From an uncultured Helicobacteraceae bacterium (GTDB lineage Bacteria; Campylobacterota; Campylobacteria; Campylobacterales; Helicobacteraceae), in contig CAJTQL010000006.1 in assembly GCA_910578285.1 (NCBI GenBank), forward strand, positions 68,241 to 121,930: a DNA stretch of 53,690 nt. The letters are read 5' to 3'. The notes under the pieces were generated by a model, which made no database searches, was not told where the DNA came from, and saw nothing but the letters and a program-made list of their open reading frames with translations. The translations under genes and the position numbers were made by a program. Below, piece by piece: positions 27,216 through 35,547 of the stretch; position 1 is the stretch's first letter; the number at the start of each line of letters is the position of its first letter.

Positions 27216-28943
27216 ATGGACTTTGCAGACTTGCGAGCGTGGGCAAGGCAGTTTGGAATCGAATCGCTCAATATGGACGATAGCGCATTAGCAGAGCTAC
27301 AAACACTCGATTTGAGCAATCGCGGATTGCGCGAACTGCCCGAGTGTATTGGCACATTACCAAATCTGCAAAGGCTCAATGTGTTCCACAACGAGTTGAG
27401 CAGCCTACCGCAAAGCATCAGCAAGCTACCGCTCCAAATGCTCGATTTGGGAAACAATCAGTTTGCAAGATTCCCTGTGCAACTCTTTGGTATCGCATCG
27501 CTACAACATCTCTGGCTTGACCACAACGCACTGTGCGAGCTACCCGAAGACATCACACAACTCGAGCAGCTGCAAGAACTCTGGGTGAGCCACAATGCAC
27601 TGCATTGCCTACCCGAAAACATCGGCTCGCTGCAAAACTTGCGCGTTTTGAGCATGAACAACAATCATCTCGACAAGCTCCCACGTTCTGCGTCTAGGCT
27701 ACGATTACAAATGCTCAACCTGAATGATAATAAATTTCATATTTTTCCTCAAGAGATTGCACGTATCACTACGCTCGAGGAGCTATGGTTCAATCACAAC
27801 ATCTTGCGCTCGATTCCACGAATCATTGGCAACCTTAGAAGCCTGCGCGTGCTCGACTGCCGCGAAAATCGTATCACGCGTATTCCTGATTCGATTAAGA
27901 ATTGCACCAACCTTCAGATTCTCGACCTCAACAACAATGAGATTATGACCCTGCCACGCGCGCTTTCATCTCTGCCTGCGCTGCACACATTATGGCTAAA
28001 TGGCAACCAGCTCAAGAACCTGCCCACAACTATTGGCGGGCTCAAACAGCTACGCATTTTGGGCGTGAATGAGAATCGATTGCAAAAGATTCCAAGCAAT
28101 ATCCAATTCTTGCATAATCTTAGCGCTTTGGGACTTAGCAACAACGCGTTGCGCGAATTCCCAGAATCGATCACAAAACTACCGCTTGTTGAGCTGCTTT
28201 TAAGTGGCAATCCATTTGACAAGATTCCAAAAGAGATTGACAGGCTACAAAATCTGCAGAGTCTCGAGCTTTGCAACAACTCTCTGTGCGAATTCCCCGA
28301 AGGAATCACCAAGCTGACAGCATTGCAAAAACTCTGGCTGAATGGCAACGAGATTGCACAAATCCCCGAAAGCTTTGGCAATCTCATTCATCTCAATACA
28401 TTCGAGATGCATCACAATAAGCTCACGACATTGCCGCAAAGCTTTGCATGCCTAAGCAGCCTCGAAGAACTCGACATCAGCTACAATTGCCTGCAGAATC
28501 TGCCCAATCTCAACCTCGCGCATTTGCGCAAACTCACGATGAGCCACAATCTCCTTGATTCGCTCGATTGTCTTGCAGGCTGTGCAGCGCTCGAGGAACT
28601 CTTTGCCGACAACAACCGCATTGCAAAACTCGGGCAGAGTTTTTTTGCATTGCACAACCTCTTGGGAATGAGCCTCGCTAACAATGCGATTGAAACGATT
28701 CCAAGCGCGATTGCACAGCTGCAAAAAATTGTCGGAATCAATCTCACAAGCAATGCTATCCAATCTCTACCACCAGAAATGGGCAGCCTGCCTTTTTTGA
28801 CGATTTTGTGGCTCGGGAGCAATCGGCTTACCGATATTCCTGACACACTTGGCAAGCTCGCACGACTTGAATATTTCAACCTTTCTAATAATCCTTTGCA
28901 GATTTTGCGCGCACCCATCATCGCCAAAAAGCCCCAACTCTAG
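27216..28943 (+). CDS. Leucine-rich-repeat protein
   Basis: The product is 575 residues from ATG 27216 with GAGACGAGG upstream; the frame runs 15 codons further. It is built almost entirely from about 23-residue leucine-rich repeats (pattern LPxxIxxLxxLxxLxLxxNxL), roughly 22 copies covering residues about 25-570. No signal peptide or membrane segment is seen, so it is probably cytoplasmic or exported by a route not visible here. Such proteins bind other proteins; some pathogens use them as effectors, but no catalytic domain is present. It follows the GT8 genes and precedes the NFACT gene by 9 bases. Confidence 0.9.
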   Translation: MDFADLRAWARQFGIESLNMDDSALAELQTLDLSNRGLRELPECIGTLPNLQRLNVFHNELSSLPQSISKLPLQMLDLGNNQFARFPVQLFGIASLQHLWLDHNALCELPEDITQLEQLQELWVSHNALHCLPENIGSLQNLRVLSMNNNHLDKLPRSASRLRLQMLNLNDNKFHIFPQEIARITTLEELWFNHNILRSIPRIIGNLRSLRVLDCRENRITRIPDSIKNCTNLQILDLNNNEIMTLPRALSSLPALHTLWLNGNQLKNLPTTIGGLKQLRILGVNENRLQKIPSNIQFLHNLSALGLSNNALREFPESITKLPLVELLLSGNPFDKIPKEIDRLQNLQSLELCNNSLCEFPEGITKLTALQKLWLNGNEIAQIPESFGNLIHLNTFEMHHNKLTTLPQSFACLSSLEELDISYNCLQNLPNLNLAHLRKLTMSHNLLDSLDCLAGCAALEELFADNNRIAKLGQSFFALHNLLGMSLANNAIETIPSAIAQLQKIVGINLTSNAIQSLPPEMGSLPFLTILWLGSNRLTDIPDTLGKLARLEYFNLSNNPLQILRAPIIAKKPQL

Positions 28944-28952
28944 GCACAAACA

Positions 28953-30275
28953 ATGAAACTTGCTGCTTTGCAATGGGTGATTTGCCAATGGGCAAAATAC
29001 CAATATTTGCAGCATATCAAGCGCGTGGGCGACAATCTCTTTGCATTGCAACTCGATAAAGATTCTTATTATATTGACCTCGCAAGAGGACGCTCGACAA
29101 TCTTTGTCGCTCCAACATTTCTTGCCACCAAAACCTACCAAGCGCCCTTTGACCTCACGCTCGCCAAGCTCTGCAACCGCGCCAAAATCGAGAAAATCGA
29201 AGGCGATGGGCAGAATCGCATTTTGCGACTTCATTTGTCGCAAAAAGGCAGCTATAAACATGCGCGCTATATCTTACAATTTGAATGCACAGGACGCAAC
29301 ACCAATGCGATTCTATTGCGCGACAATATCGTCATAGACGCCCTGCGGCATATCAAGCATTCATGCCGCCCTGTGAAAATCGGAGCGCCGCTCGCACCGC
29401 TGCCCCAGCCCACACAAGCACTACACGAATCACCATTGCCTGATATGGAATTTATGGAATTTTTGCAACACAACTATGCGCAAATCATGCAACAACAGCT
29501 TTGTAATGCGCAAAACAACGCGATGACACAGATTGACAAAAAAATAGCAAAAGTCCAAGATTTGATAGACACATTGCAAGATTCAAAAGAGCTTGCAGCC
29601 AAAGCCACCGAGCTCCAAGCCCATGCTAAACTCTTGCTTGCCAAGCTACACACACTGCAGCCACCAATACGACATGAATTGTCGCTTGTGGATTTCTTGG
29701 GCTTGTCGCACACACTGCAAATCCCAGAAGATGCACAAAGCTATTCGCATGCCGCACAGATTCTGTTTGCACAGGCAAAAAAACTCACACAACGTGCACA
29801 AAATACGCATATCCAAGCCGAGTTTCTCGCAAGCAAGCTTGATTTTTTGCAACGGCAAAAGGCGCTTGTGGGCACTGCAACAAACCTTGCTGATATTGCG
29901 ATTTATACCCAACAGCACACGCAAAAAAGAAAAAAGAAAAAAGAAGACTATGAAAGTTTTTTTGTCTGTGGAGTTAAGATTTCGTTTGGAAAAAACCAAC
30001 AAGAAAATATTGCTCTTTTGCATGATGCGCGCGCAAATGATATTTGGCTGCATATTCGTGATATTCCAAGTTCGCACATGATTTTGCGCTCTTTTAATAA
30101 AAATGTCGCATTACCGATATTACAAAAAGCAGCAGAGATTCTCGTTGGGTTTGCAAAAACCCAAGCAGGGAATTACGAAGTCGATTGGACGCAACGCAAG
30201 TTTGTTAAGATGACAGACGGAGCATGTGTGCAATATGCTAAATACCAGACTCTTGTAGTCAAAAAGGAGAACTGA
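28953..30275 (+). CDS. NFACT-family (RqcH-like) ribosome quality-control protein
   Basis: The 440-residue protein has an NFACT-N-like domain, a central coiled-coil region (about 175-310, MTQIDKKIAKVQDLIDTL) and the C-terminal NFACT-R RNA-binding domain (KKEDYESFFVCGVKISFGKN, then NDIWLHIRDIPSSHMIL). Family members RqcH/Rqc2 bind stalled large ribosomal subunits and add C-terminal Ala tails; older annotations say fibronectin-binding. It is somewhat shorter than the 530-580 residues common in Firmicutes. Its stop overlaps the next ATG by one base. Confidence 0.87.
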   Translation: MKLAALQWVICQWAKYQYLQHIKRVGDNLFALQLDKDSYYIDLARGRSTIFVAPTFLATKTYQAPFDLTLAKLCNRAKIEKIEGDGQNRILRLHLSQKGSYKHARYILQFECTGRNTNAILLRDNIVIDALRHIKHSCRPVKIGAPLAPLPQPTQALHESPLPDMEFMEFLQHNYAQIMQQQLCNAQNNAMTQIDKKIAKVQDLIDTLQDSKELAAKATELQAHAKLLLAKLHTLQPPIRHELSLVDFLGLSHTLQIPEDAQSYSHAAQILFAQAKKLTQRAQNTHIQAEFLASKLDFLQRQKALVGTATNLADIAIYTQQHTQKRKKKKEDYESFFVCGVKISFGKNQQENIALLHDARANDIWLHIRDIPSSHMILRSFNKNVALPILQKAAEILVGFAKTQAGNYEVDWTQRKFVKMTDGACVQYAKYQTLVVKKEN

Positions 30276-30685
30276 TGAGTATTACACCACTTAGCGCAGT
30301 CACGTATGTCAACCAAAATACACAGACCAACTCGGTACAACAGGCAAACTCTCAACAACGGCTTGATTTTGCCGCTGTGGTGAATGAAGAGATTATGCGG
30401 CAAGAAGAAGAGAAGATTAAAGAAGTACGCCCAGCTGAAGAAATTGCCGAAGTCAACCCAGACGACCAACGCGAGCAAGAACAAGAAGAAAAAGACGAAG
30501 ATGAGGAACAAGAAGAGGAACAAAATGAAGACGAAACTGCCGAAAGCGAAGAACTCGTAGCAAATGCGACAAATGATAACGGCAAGATTATTCCAGAAGG
30601 GTATGATGAATATGGACATCTCGAAGTTGACGAAAATGACGAATTTCGCATGCTTGGTATTCACCAGCTCAATTTGCAAGCCTAG
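30275..30685 (+). CDS. Small very acidic hypothetical protein
   Basis: This 136-residue protein has an AAAAAGGAG site and overlaps the NFACT stop by one base. Residues about 36-95 are dominated by Glu, Asp and Gln (for example QEQEEKDEDEEQEEEQNEDE), so the protein is probably disordered and strongly negative. No membrane segment or known domain is seen. The C-terminus (YGHLEVDENDEFRMLGIHQL) is less biased and may be the conserved part. Confidence 0.7.
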   Translation: MSITPLSAVTYVNQNTQTNSVQQANSQQRLDFAAVVNEEIMRQEEEKIKEVRPAEEIAEVNPDDQREQEQEEKDEDEEQEEEQNEDETAESEELVANATNDNGKIIPEGYDEYGHLEVDENDEFRMLGIHQLNLQA

Positions 30686-30758
30686 TGTGAAAGCACATGC
30701 TATTTATGTAACATTTTGAAATCTATCCAGAAATTTTGCAACAAGCTATGTCGATTTT

Positions 30759-30787
30759 GTTACAAATACTGGTATTTTGGTTATAAT
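30759..30787 (+). promoter_or_regulatory. Promoter of the thioesterase gene
   Basis: TATAAT lies at 30782-30787, preceded by a TGG at the extended -10 position and by AT-rich sequence with TTGTTACA at the -35 region (about 30758-30765). The AAAAGGAG ribosome site starts 4 bases downstream of the -10, so the transcript leader is very short. Confidence 0.6.
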
Positions 30788-30804
30788 ATAAAAAGGAGAA
30801 GATA

Positions 30805-31251
30805 ATGATGATAGATGACCATAGCTTTAAAACACTCACAATCACAATGTTGATGACTCCGGCACTCGCAAACTTTTCGGGCAATGTGCATGGCGGGCAG
30901 CTGCTCAAGATTCTTGATGAAGTCGCGTATGCATGCGCCGCGCGGTATTGTGGCAACTATGCCGTTACACTTTCTGTTGATAAGGTAATTTTTCGCCACC
31001 CAATTAAAGTCGGGAATCTTGTGCATTTCTTTGCAAGCGTAAATTATACTGGCAAGAGCTCAATGGAAATTGGAATCAAAGTGGTCGCAGAAGATATTCA
31101 AGAACGTTACTGCTTCCATACCAATACAGCCTTTTTCACAATGGTTGCGCGCAAAGATGGCAAATCGTGCCCTGTGCCACAGCTCGTGCCCGAAACCGAA
31201 GAAGAAAGACAACGTTACGAAAAAGCAAAAGCGCGGAGGGAGAAAAAATAA
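30805..31251 (+). CDS. Hotdog-fold acyl-CoA thioesterase
   Basis: The 148-residue cytoplasmic enzyme has the YciA/acyl-CoA hydrolase hotdog pattern: FSGNVHGGQLLKILDEVAYA (about residues 24-43) with the catalytic Asp of LDEVA, then VDKVIFRHPIKVGNLVHF. It hydrolyses acyl-CoA to free acid and CoA. The basic C-terminal tail (KAKARREKK) is common in Helicobacter. AAAAGGAG precedes the ATG. It is the last core gene before the accessory segment. Confidence 0.93.
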   Translation: MMIDDHSFKTLTITMLMTPALANFSGNVHGGQLLKILDEVAYACAARYCGNYAVTLSVDKVIFRHPIKVGNLVHFFASVNYTGKSSMEIGIKVVAEDIQERYCFHTNTAFFTMVARKDGKSCPVPQLVPETEEERQRYEKAKARREKK

Positions 31252-31417
31252 GACTCACTGCCATACAAATTTTCTTCACAGCTCCATTAGCGATTCTTGG
31301 ATTCTGATGGAGCATAAAGCATTGCACATGTTGATGTAACCTATCAATTGAACTAGATAGGCAATCGCCCATTATTGAAAACGAACCAAACAGTGACAAA
31401 AAGGGAGATACAATCCA

Positions 31418-32404
31418 TTGACACAACAGCAATTATTATTTGATTTTAACCAAGTAGGATATACGCAGCAAGATATTCCTAAAAAGCATTTTTTGCAAAA
31501 TCTTAAAGGCAAATCCTCACACTACAAACGCTACACCAAAAGTCCTTTGCGTTATGGTGGAGGCAAGAGCCTAGCAGTTGGGCTAATCTTGGAACATTTT
31601 CCTAATGATATAAAAAGGCTTATTTCGCCCTTTATAGGTGGAGGAAGCGTAGAAATCGCAAGTGCATTAGAGTTAGATTTAGAAGTGAAAGCCTTTGATA
31701 TATTTGATATTTTGGTGAATTTTTGGCAAGTTTTGATTGCAGATTCCGAAAAACTTTATAATGAGCTACTTAAACTTGAACCCACAAAAGAAACCTATAT
31801 AGAGGTAAAAGAGGAACTTAAAGCCTATTGGAATGATAGGCATAAAAATACAAAGAATGGTCCACAAAAACACTTGGATTCTCTAACACTTGCAAGAGAT
31901 TATTATTTTAATTTTAACCTCTCGTATGGACCTGGCTTTTTGGGCTGGATGAGTAAGATTTATGAGGATAAAAGTCGCTATTTAAATGCGTTGCAAAAAC
32001 TTAGGGATTTGAAATTGCAAAATCTAAGCGTGGAATGTGCAAGCTTTGAAAAGACATTTGAAGCATATCCTGATGATTTTTTCTATTGCGACCCGCCTTA
32101 TTTTTTAGAGGGAGATTCCAAAATGTTTAAAGGAATCTATCCTATGCGGAATTTTCCTATTCATCACAACAGTTTTAATCATGAACTCTTGGCACAATGT
32201 CTCAAAAATCATAAGGGCAAATTTATCTTAAGCTATAATGACTGCAAATTTGTACGTGAGGCATATAAAGACTTTAAAATTTTAGAGCCTAAATGGCAAT
32301 ATACGATGGGGCAAGGCGAAACGCGCGTTGGTAAAAATCGCATAGAGCGAGGCGATAAAGATAATATCAAACAAAGCCACGAACTGTTGATAATAAAGGA
32401 GTAG
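31418..32404 (+). CDS. Type II DNA adenine-N6 methyltransferase (D12 class)
   Basis: The 328-residue protein starts with TTG 31418 after AAGGGAG. Motif X/I-type KSPLRYGGGKSLAVGLIL (about residues 41-58) and SPFIGGGSVEIASAL bind SAM, and the catalytic motif IV is FYCDPPYFLEGD (about residue 222). This order matches the Dam/DpnM-like alpha class that methylates adenine. Codon use and base composition are markedly more AT-rich than the flanks, which suggests horizontal transfer. The broken nuclease gene follows 2 bases later; the recognition sequence cannot be read from sequence. Confidence 0.92.
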   Translation: MTQQQLLFDFNQVGYTQQDIPKKHFLQNLKGKSSHYKRYTKSPLRYGGGKSLAVGLILEHFPNDIKRLISPFIGGGSVEIASALELDLEVKAFDIFDILVNFWQVLIADSEKLYNELLKLEPTKETYIEVKEELKAYWNDRHKNTKNGPQKHLDSLTLARDYYFNFNLSYGPGFLGWMSKIYEDKSRYLNALQKLRDLKLQNLSVECASFEKTFEAYPDDFFYCDPPYFLEGDSKMFKGIYPMRNFPIHHNSFNHELLAQCLKNHKGKFILSYNDCKFVREAYKDFKILEPKWQYTMGQGETRVGKNRIERGDKDNIKQSHELLIIKE

Positions 32405-32406
32405 GA

Positions 32407-33010
32407 ATGAAAATAAGTGAAGTCAAAACAACTTTTAAAATTGCTGATGTTGAATTTGTAGAGGGAAGCACAAAGCTTAATTTTAATTATCTTAAAAAAC
32501 CTAAAAGATGAGCAAGGCAACCCATTGCCTCAAAGCATTTTAACGCAGAATGTCGCAAGGGTTTATCTTATCGTTGTCAATGGCGAGATTAAAAAGATTG
32601 GGGGAAGTCAAGCCGATGGTGGCATTAAAAATACTTTGTCTATTTATCGCGATGGTGGGACAAAAGGGCGACCGAGTATAAGAAGTTTTGGGATATGGTA
32701 CTTTTTATATCATACAATTTTAAGTGGTGCAAAAATAGAATTTTATATAATTTACCAAGAAAATTTTGAAAAAGACATCAAGGGACTTTTTGGGCTTAAA
32801 AGAATCCAAAATGCCTATATTTCATATAAGCTTATTGAACAATGTTGTGTGGAGGACTATTTAAGTGTCGAAGGTGGTAAACACCCTGATTGGAACGTGC
32901 AGAAGCAAGGTATGGACTGGCCACTAGACATTAAAAATGAACATGTAGAAATTCTAAAAAATAGCTCTGTGCGGAAGAAAAATATAAAAAGAGAGGAGAT
33001 AAAAAAGTAA
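32407..33010 (+). pseudogene. Frameshifted partner restriction endonuclease, possibly GIY-YIG type
   Basis: The ATG at 32407, 2 bases after the methylase stop, opens a 34-residue frame that ends at 32511. A second frame then runs from inside the first to 33010 (161 residues from TTG 32525). Removing one A from the A6 tract at 32494-32499 fuses them into one protein of 200 residues, reading ...LNFNYLKNLKDEQGNPLP... across the join. The region VARVYLIVVNGEIKKIGGSQ loosely resembles the first strands of GIY-YIG nucleases, as in some small type II enzymes; this is tentative. As read the enzyme is inactive, unless the A tract is variable or a sequencing error. Confidence 0.7.
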
Positions 33011-33255
33011 ATAGTAATTTATTGTTTTCTAAAAAATATTTCATCAATGAAACTTTATACTTTTGCGGAATGTGTGGCAATATGGGAATATGAAATTGGA
33101 AACTATCAGCGCTAGGTAAATATCTTACCTCATGTATATTTCAAATATTACATAAAAGCTTAGAGATAGAATAGGAGATTAGCCACATTGGCATCTCTCT
33201 CTAAAATCACCTTGTTACTTCAGCCTGACTTATGTTGTATTAGTAATTCACAATT

Positions 33256-33957
33256 TTAAAACGAATCCAACTTCCGTTGCCTTGCCAAGTATTCTATGAG
33301 CGCCTGTTCATTCGCATATTCTTCTGCATTCTTGCGCGCTTGCTCTTGTTCGGCGCGTCTCTTCTTTGCTGCCTGCACAAATTCATCGGAACTCACACTA
33401 AAACTCCCGCCACTCGTGAGGCGAAATCGTGCAATATCGCCATTCTCATCAAACACAATCAAAGCCGATGTGTTGGGGGTAGAAACAAAGCCTTGCTGTG
33501 CAAACAAACGTTCGATTTTTTGCATCATCTCCTGCGCAAGCTGCGGATTATCTTTTAACTTTTCTTCTAATTCTTTGGGCACGACAACGGCATTTTGTCC
33601 TAAAATTGATTCCAATCTCGCCTGCACAGACGCATCGCCCATTTGTGGCTCGATTCCACTAGGTTGCCAACTTAAAATAGAATCATCAAATTGTGGTGCA
33701 AAAAACTTCTCGAACGGATAATCATTGCGCTGCCAATGTTCTTGTGGAATATTCGAAGCGTCCATGACATGATAATACGCATTTGGAAATCGTGTTTGCC
33801 ATATTTCTTTAAATCCAGACTCGCCACTTTCTTGCGTTGGCGCAACCGCATTTGTCAAAATCGCCTCAAAAGCCACATCGCTATTCTTTTTATGCACTAC
33901 TTGCTGCCTTGTTTGCTGCACATTTTGCAACCCATTCCATTCAATATCATTTATCAT
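33256..33957 (-). CDS. Hypothetical protein, tandem paralogue 3 of 3
   Basis: The 233-residue hydrophilic protein has no signal peptide. Its middle (NAVVVPKELEEKLKDNPQLA) matches the two genes upstream, which have VVIAPNILE.MA..PQKA at the same place, and then SALIVFDENGDIARFRLTSG matches their GVVxHxDGSVTY part. The C-terminus is a charged helix (AAKKRRAEQEQARKNAEEYA). The ATG has a GGAG site. Function unknown. Confidence 0.75.
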   Translation of the reverse strand: MINDIEWNGLQNVQQTRQQVVHKKNSDVAFEAILTNAVAPTQESGESGFKEIWQTRFPNAYYHVMDASNIPQEHWQRNDYPFEKFFAPQFDDSILSWQPSGIEPQMGDASVQARLESILGQNAVVVPKELEEKLKDNPQLAQEMMQKIERLFAQQGFVSTPNTSALIVFDENGDIARFRLTSGGSFSVSSDEFVQAAKKRRAEQEQARKNAEEYANEQALIEYLARQRKLDSF

Positions 33958-33969
33958 TTTCGCTCCTTT

Positions 33970-34650
33970 CTATCGCAATCTATAAGCTGCAATTGCTGCG
34001 TTTTCTTTCATGCCCATATAAACAATATCAGCACAATTTGCAAGAAAATCTGCCATTACTCTTTGCTTCTCGCTCATCTGCACCTCATGCATTTGTTTTG
34101 CGAGCATTGCATTTGCTGCCTCTTCATTTTCGCGCCGCAATGCTTCTTTTTTCTCTTGCTTCGCCTTATTTTCGCGCTGCACTTGCGCAACACGTTCGGG
34201 TGAATCGCTACAACCACCAATATATGTTACACTGCCATCGTCATGCACCACAACGCCAGCAGGCTCATTCACAAGCCCCCACGCAGCAAAATACGCATTT
34301 TGCATAGGAATCGACTCGAAAAAGCTATCGATTTTACGCTCATAATATGCCGCTTTTTGCGGGTCGTTCGCCATTTGCTCAAGGATATTGGGCGCAATCA
34401 CAACATCGTTTCCACTCATCGACTTGCCAATATTTTCAAGACTCGTCCTATCTTTTCCAATGCTTTCAAAACGTACATTGCCATATTTCCCACGTAAATA
34501 TTGCTGATACGATTCCAAGTTTTGTTGCGTCATGTCTTGCAAGCTCGTTGCAAAATCAATATGGGCAAAATCAACAGAATCTGCTAAAATTTTTGCCTCT
34601 TTTCTTGTGCCATGAAACATCGCATATTGTTGGATATAATCAAGATTCAT
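33970..34650 (-). CDS. Hypothetical protein, tandem paralogue 2 of 3
   Basis: The 226-residue protein shares with the next gene the order YGNVRFESIGKDRTSLENIG, VVIAPNILEQMANDPQKAAY, a beta region with VVVHDDGSVTYIGG, and a Lys/Glu/Ala-rich helix ending near MLAKQMHEVQMSEKQRV. No membrane segment or catalytic motif is recognised. It lies 11 bases from its neighbour and 12 from the third copy, so the three genes form one operon. An AAAAGGAG site precedes the ATG. Confidence 0.78.
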   Translation of the reverse strand: MNLDYIQQYAMFHGTRKEAKILADSVDFAHIDFATSLQDMTQQNLESYQQYLRGKYGNVRFESIGKDRTSLENIGKSMSGNDVVIAPNILEQMANDPQKAAYYERKIDSFFESIPMQNAYFAAWGLVNEPAGVVVHDDGSVTYIGGCSDSPERVAQVQRENKAKQEKKEALRRENEEAANAMLAKQMHEVQMSEKQRVMADFLANCADIVYMGMKENAAIAAYRLR

Positions 34651-34661
34651 TGCCTCTCCTT

Positions 34662-35375
34662 TTAATACAAACTTAGATTCTGTGCCTGCGCTTGATAAGC
34701 AGCAATCAGCGAATCGACTTGCATTGCAAAGCCCACAAATGGCACAAAAATTGCACCTTCACTTGCAAGTTCTTTTGCCTTTTGCTGGTAACCCATTTCT
34801 AACATTTGCATTTGTTTTGCAAACATTTCTTGCGCGGCTTCTTCGGATTCTTGCTGCTGTTTTGCCTTACGTTCCTGCTTTGCCTTATTTTCCGCTGCGA
34901 CTTTTGCCTTATATTCGGGCGTTTCTTCGCCGCTCACATAATATGTTACCTCGCCATTTGGATGAATCACCACGCCGCATGATGTGATTCTGTGGTTCAT
35001 CGCCGCCATTTCAGCGCGCAAAATAGGCAGGTGGTCGAAATGATGCGCAATGGCTTTTTCATAATATTCTGCCTTTTGTGGATTGCTTGCCATTTCTTCA
35101 AGAATATTGGGCGCAATCACAACATTCCCGCTTCCAATCGTCCCCATTCCGAGTTCGTCCATACTTGATTGGTCATTTCCTACACTTTGAATTATCACAT
35201 TCCCAAAACGTTCTACTAAAGATTGTCGATAGGATTCTACACGTGATTCATCAGATTCTGCAAGAGCGGCACTCAAATCAGCACCAAAGTCCGATTCGAC
35301 ATTTTGTATCGCGTTTTTGCCTCTCGCGATAAATTGCCGTGCTGATTCGGTGTGTGTGGCGTTTGGGGTTAGCAT
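34662..35375 (-). CDS. Hypothetical protein, tandem paralogue 1 of 3
   Basis: From the ATG at 35373-35375 (AAAAGGAG upstream) the product is 237 residues; the frame runs 29 codons further without support. It has FGNVIIQSVGNDQSSMDELG, VVIAPNILEEMASNPQKAEY and YYVSGEETPEYKAKVAAENK, and a Gln/Lys/Glu-rich helix, then a short hydrophobic stretch (EGAIFVPFVGFAM). It is the first gene of the three-gene paralogous operon and diverges from the phase-variable outer-membrane gene. Confidence 0.78.
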   Translation of the reverse strand: MLTPNATHTESARQFIARGKNAIQNVESDFGADLSAALAESDESRVESYRQSLVERFGNVIIQSVGNDQSSMDELGMGTIGSGNVVIAPNILEEMASNPQKAEYYEKAIAHHFDHLPILRAEMAAMNHRITSCGVVIHPNGEVTYYVSGEETPEYKAKVAAENKAKQERKAKQQQESEEAAQEMFAKQMQMLEMGYQQKAKELASEGAIFVPFVGFAMQVDSLIAAYQAQAQNLSLY

Positions 35376-35547
35376 TTCGTTGCTCCTTTTTCTCTTTGTT
35401 GTGCCATATAACAAGCAAAAAATATTCCCAAAAACGCTATCCATGCAAGCGAGTTTCAGCAAGGTTTTATGAAAAATGTTCTAGATTCGCCGATATAATT
35501 ACGATGACACTTCGCAACAAAGGAAAGGATATGCAACATCACATTTT

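Noticed and set aside
32494..32499. Programmed frameshift at the A6 tract
   Set aside because: The shift needed is +1, not the usual -1 slippage, and no stimulatory structure is evident; an indel is simpler.
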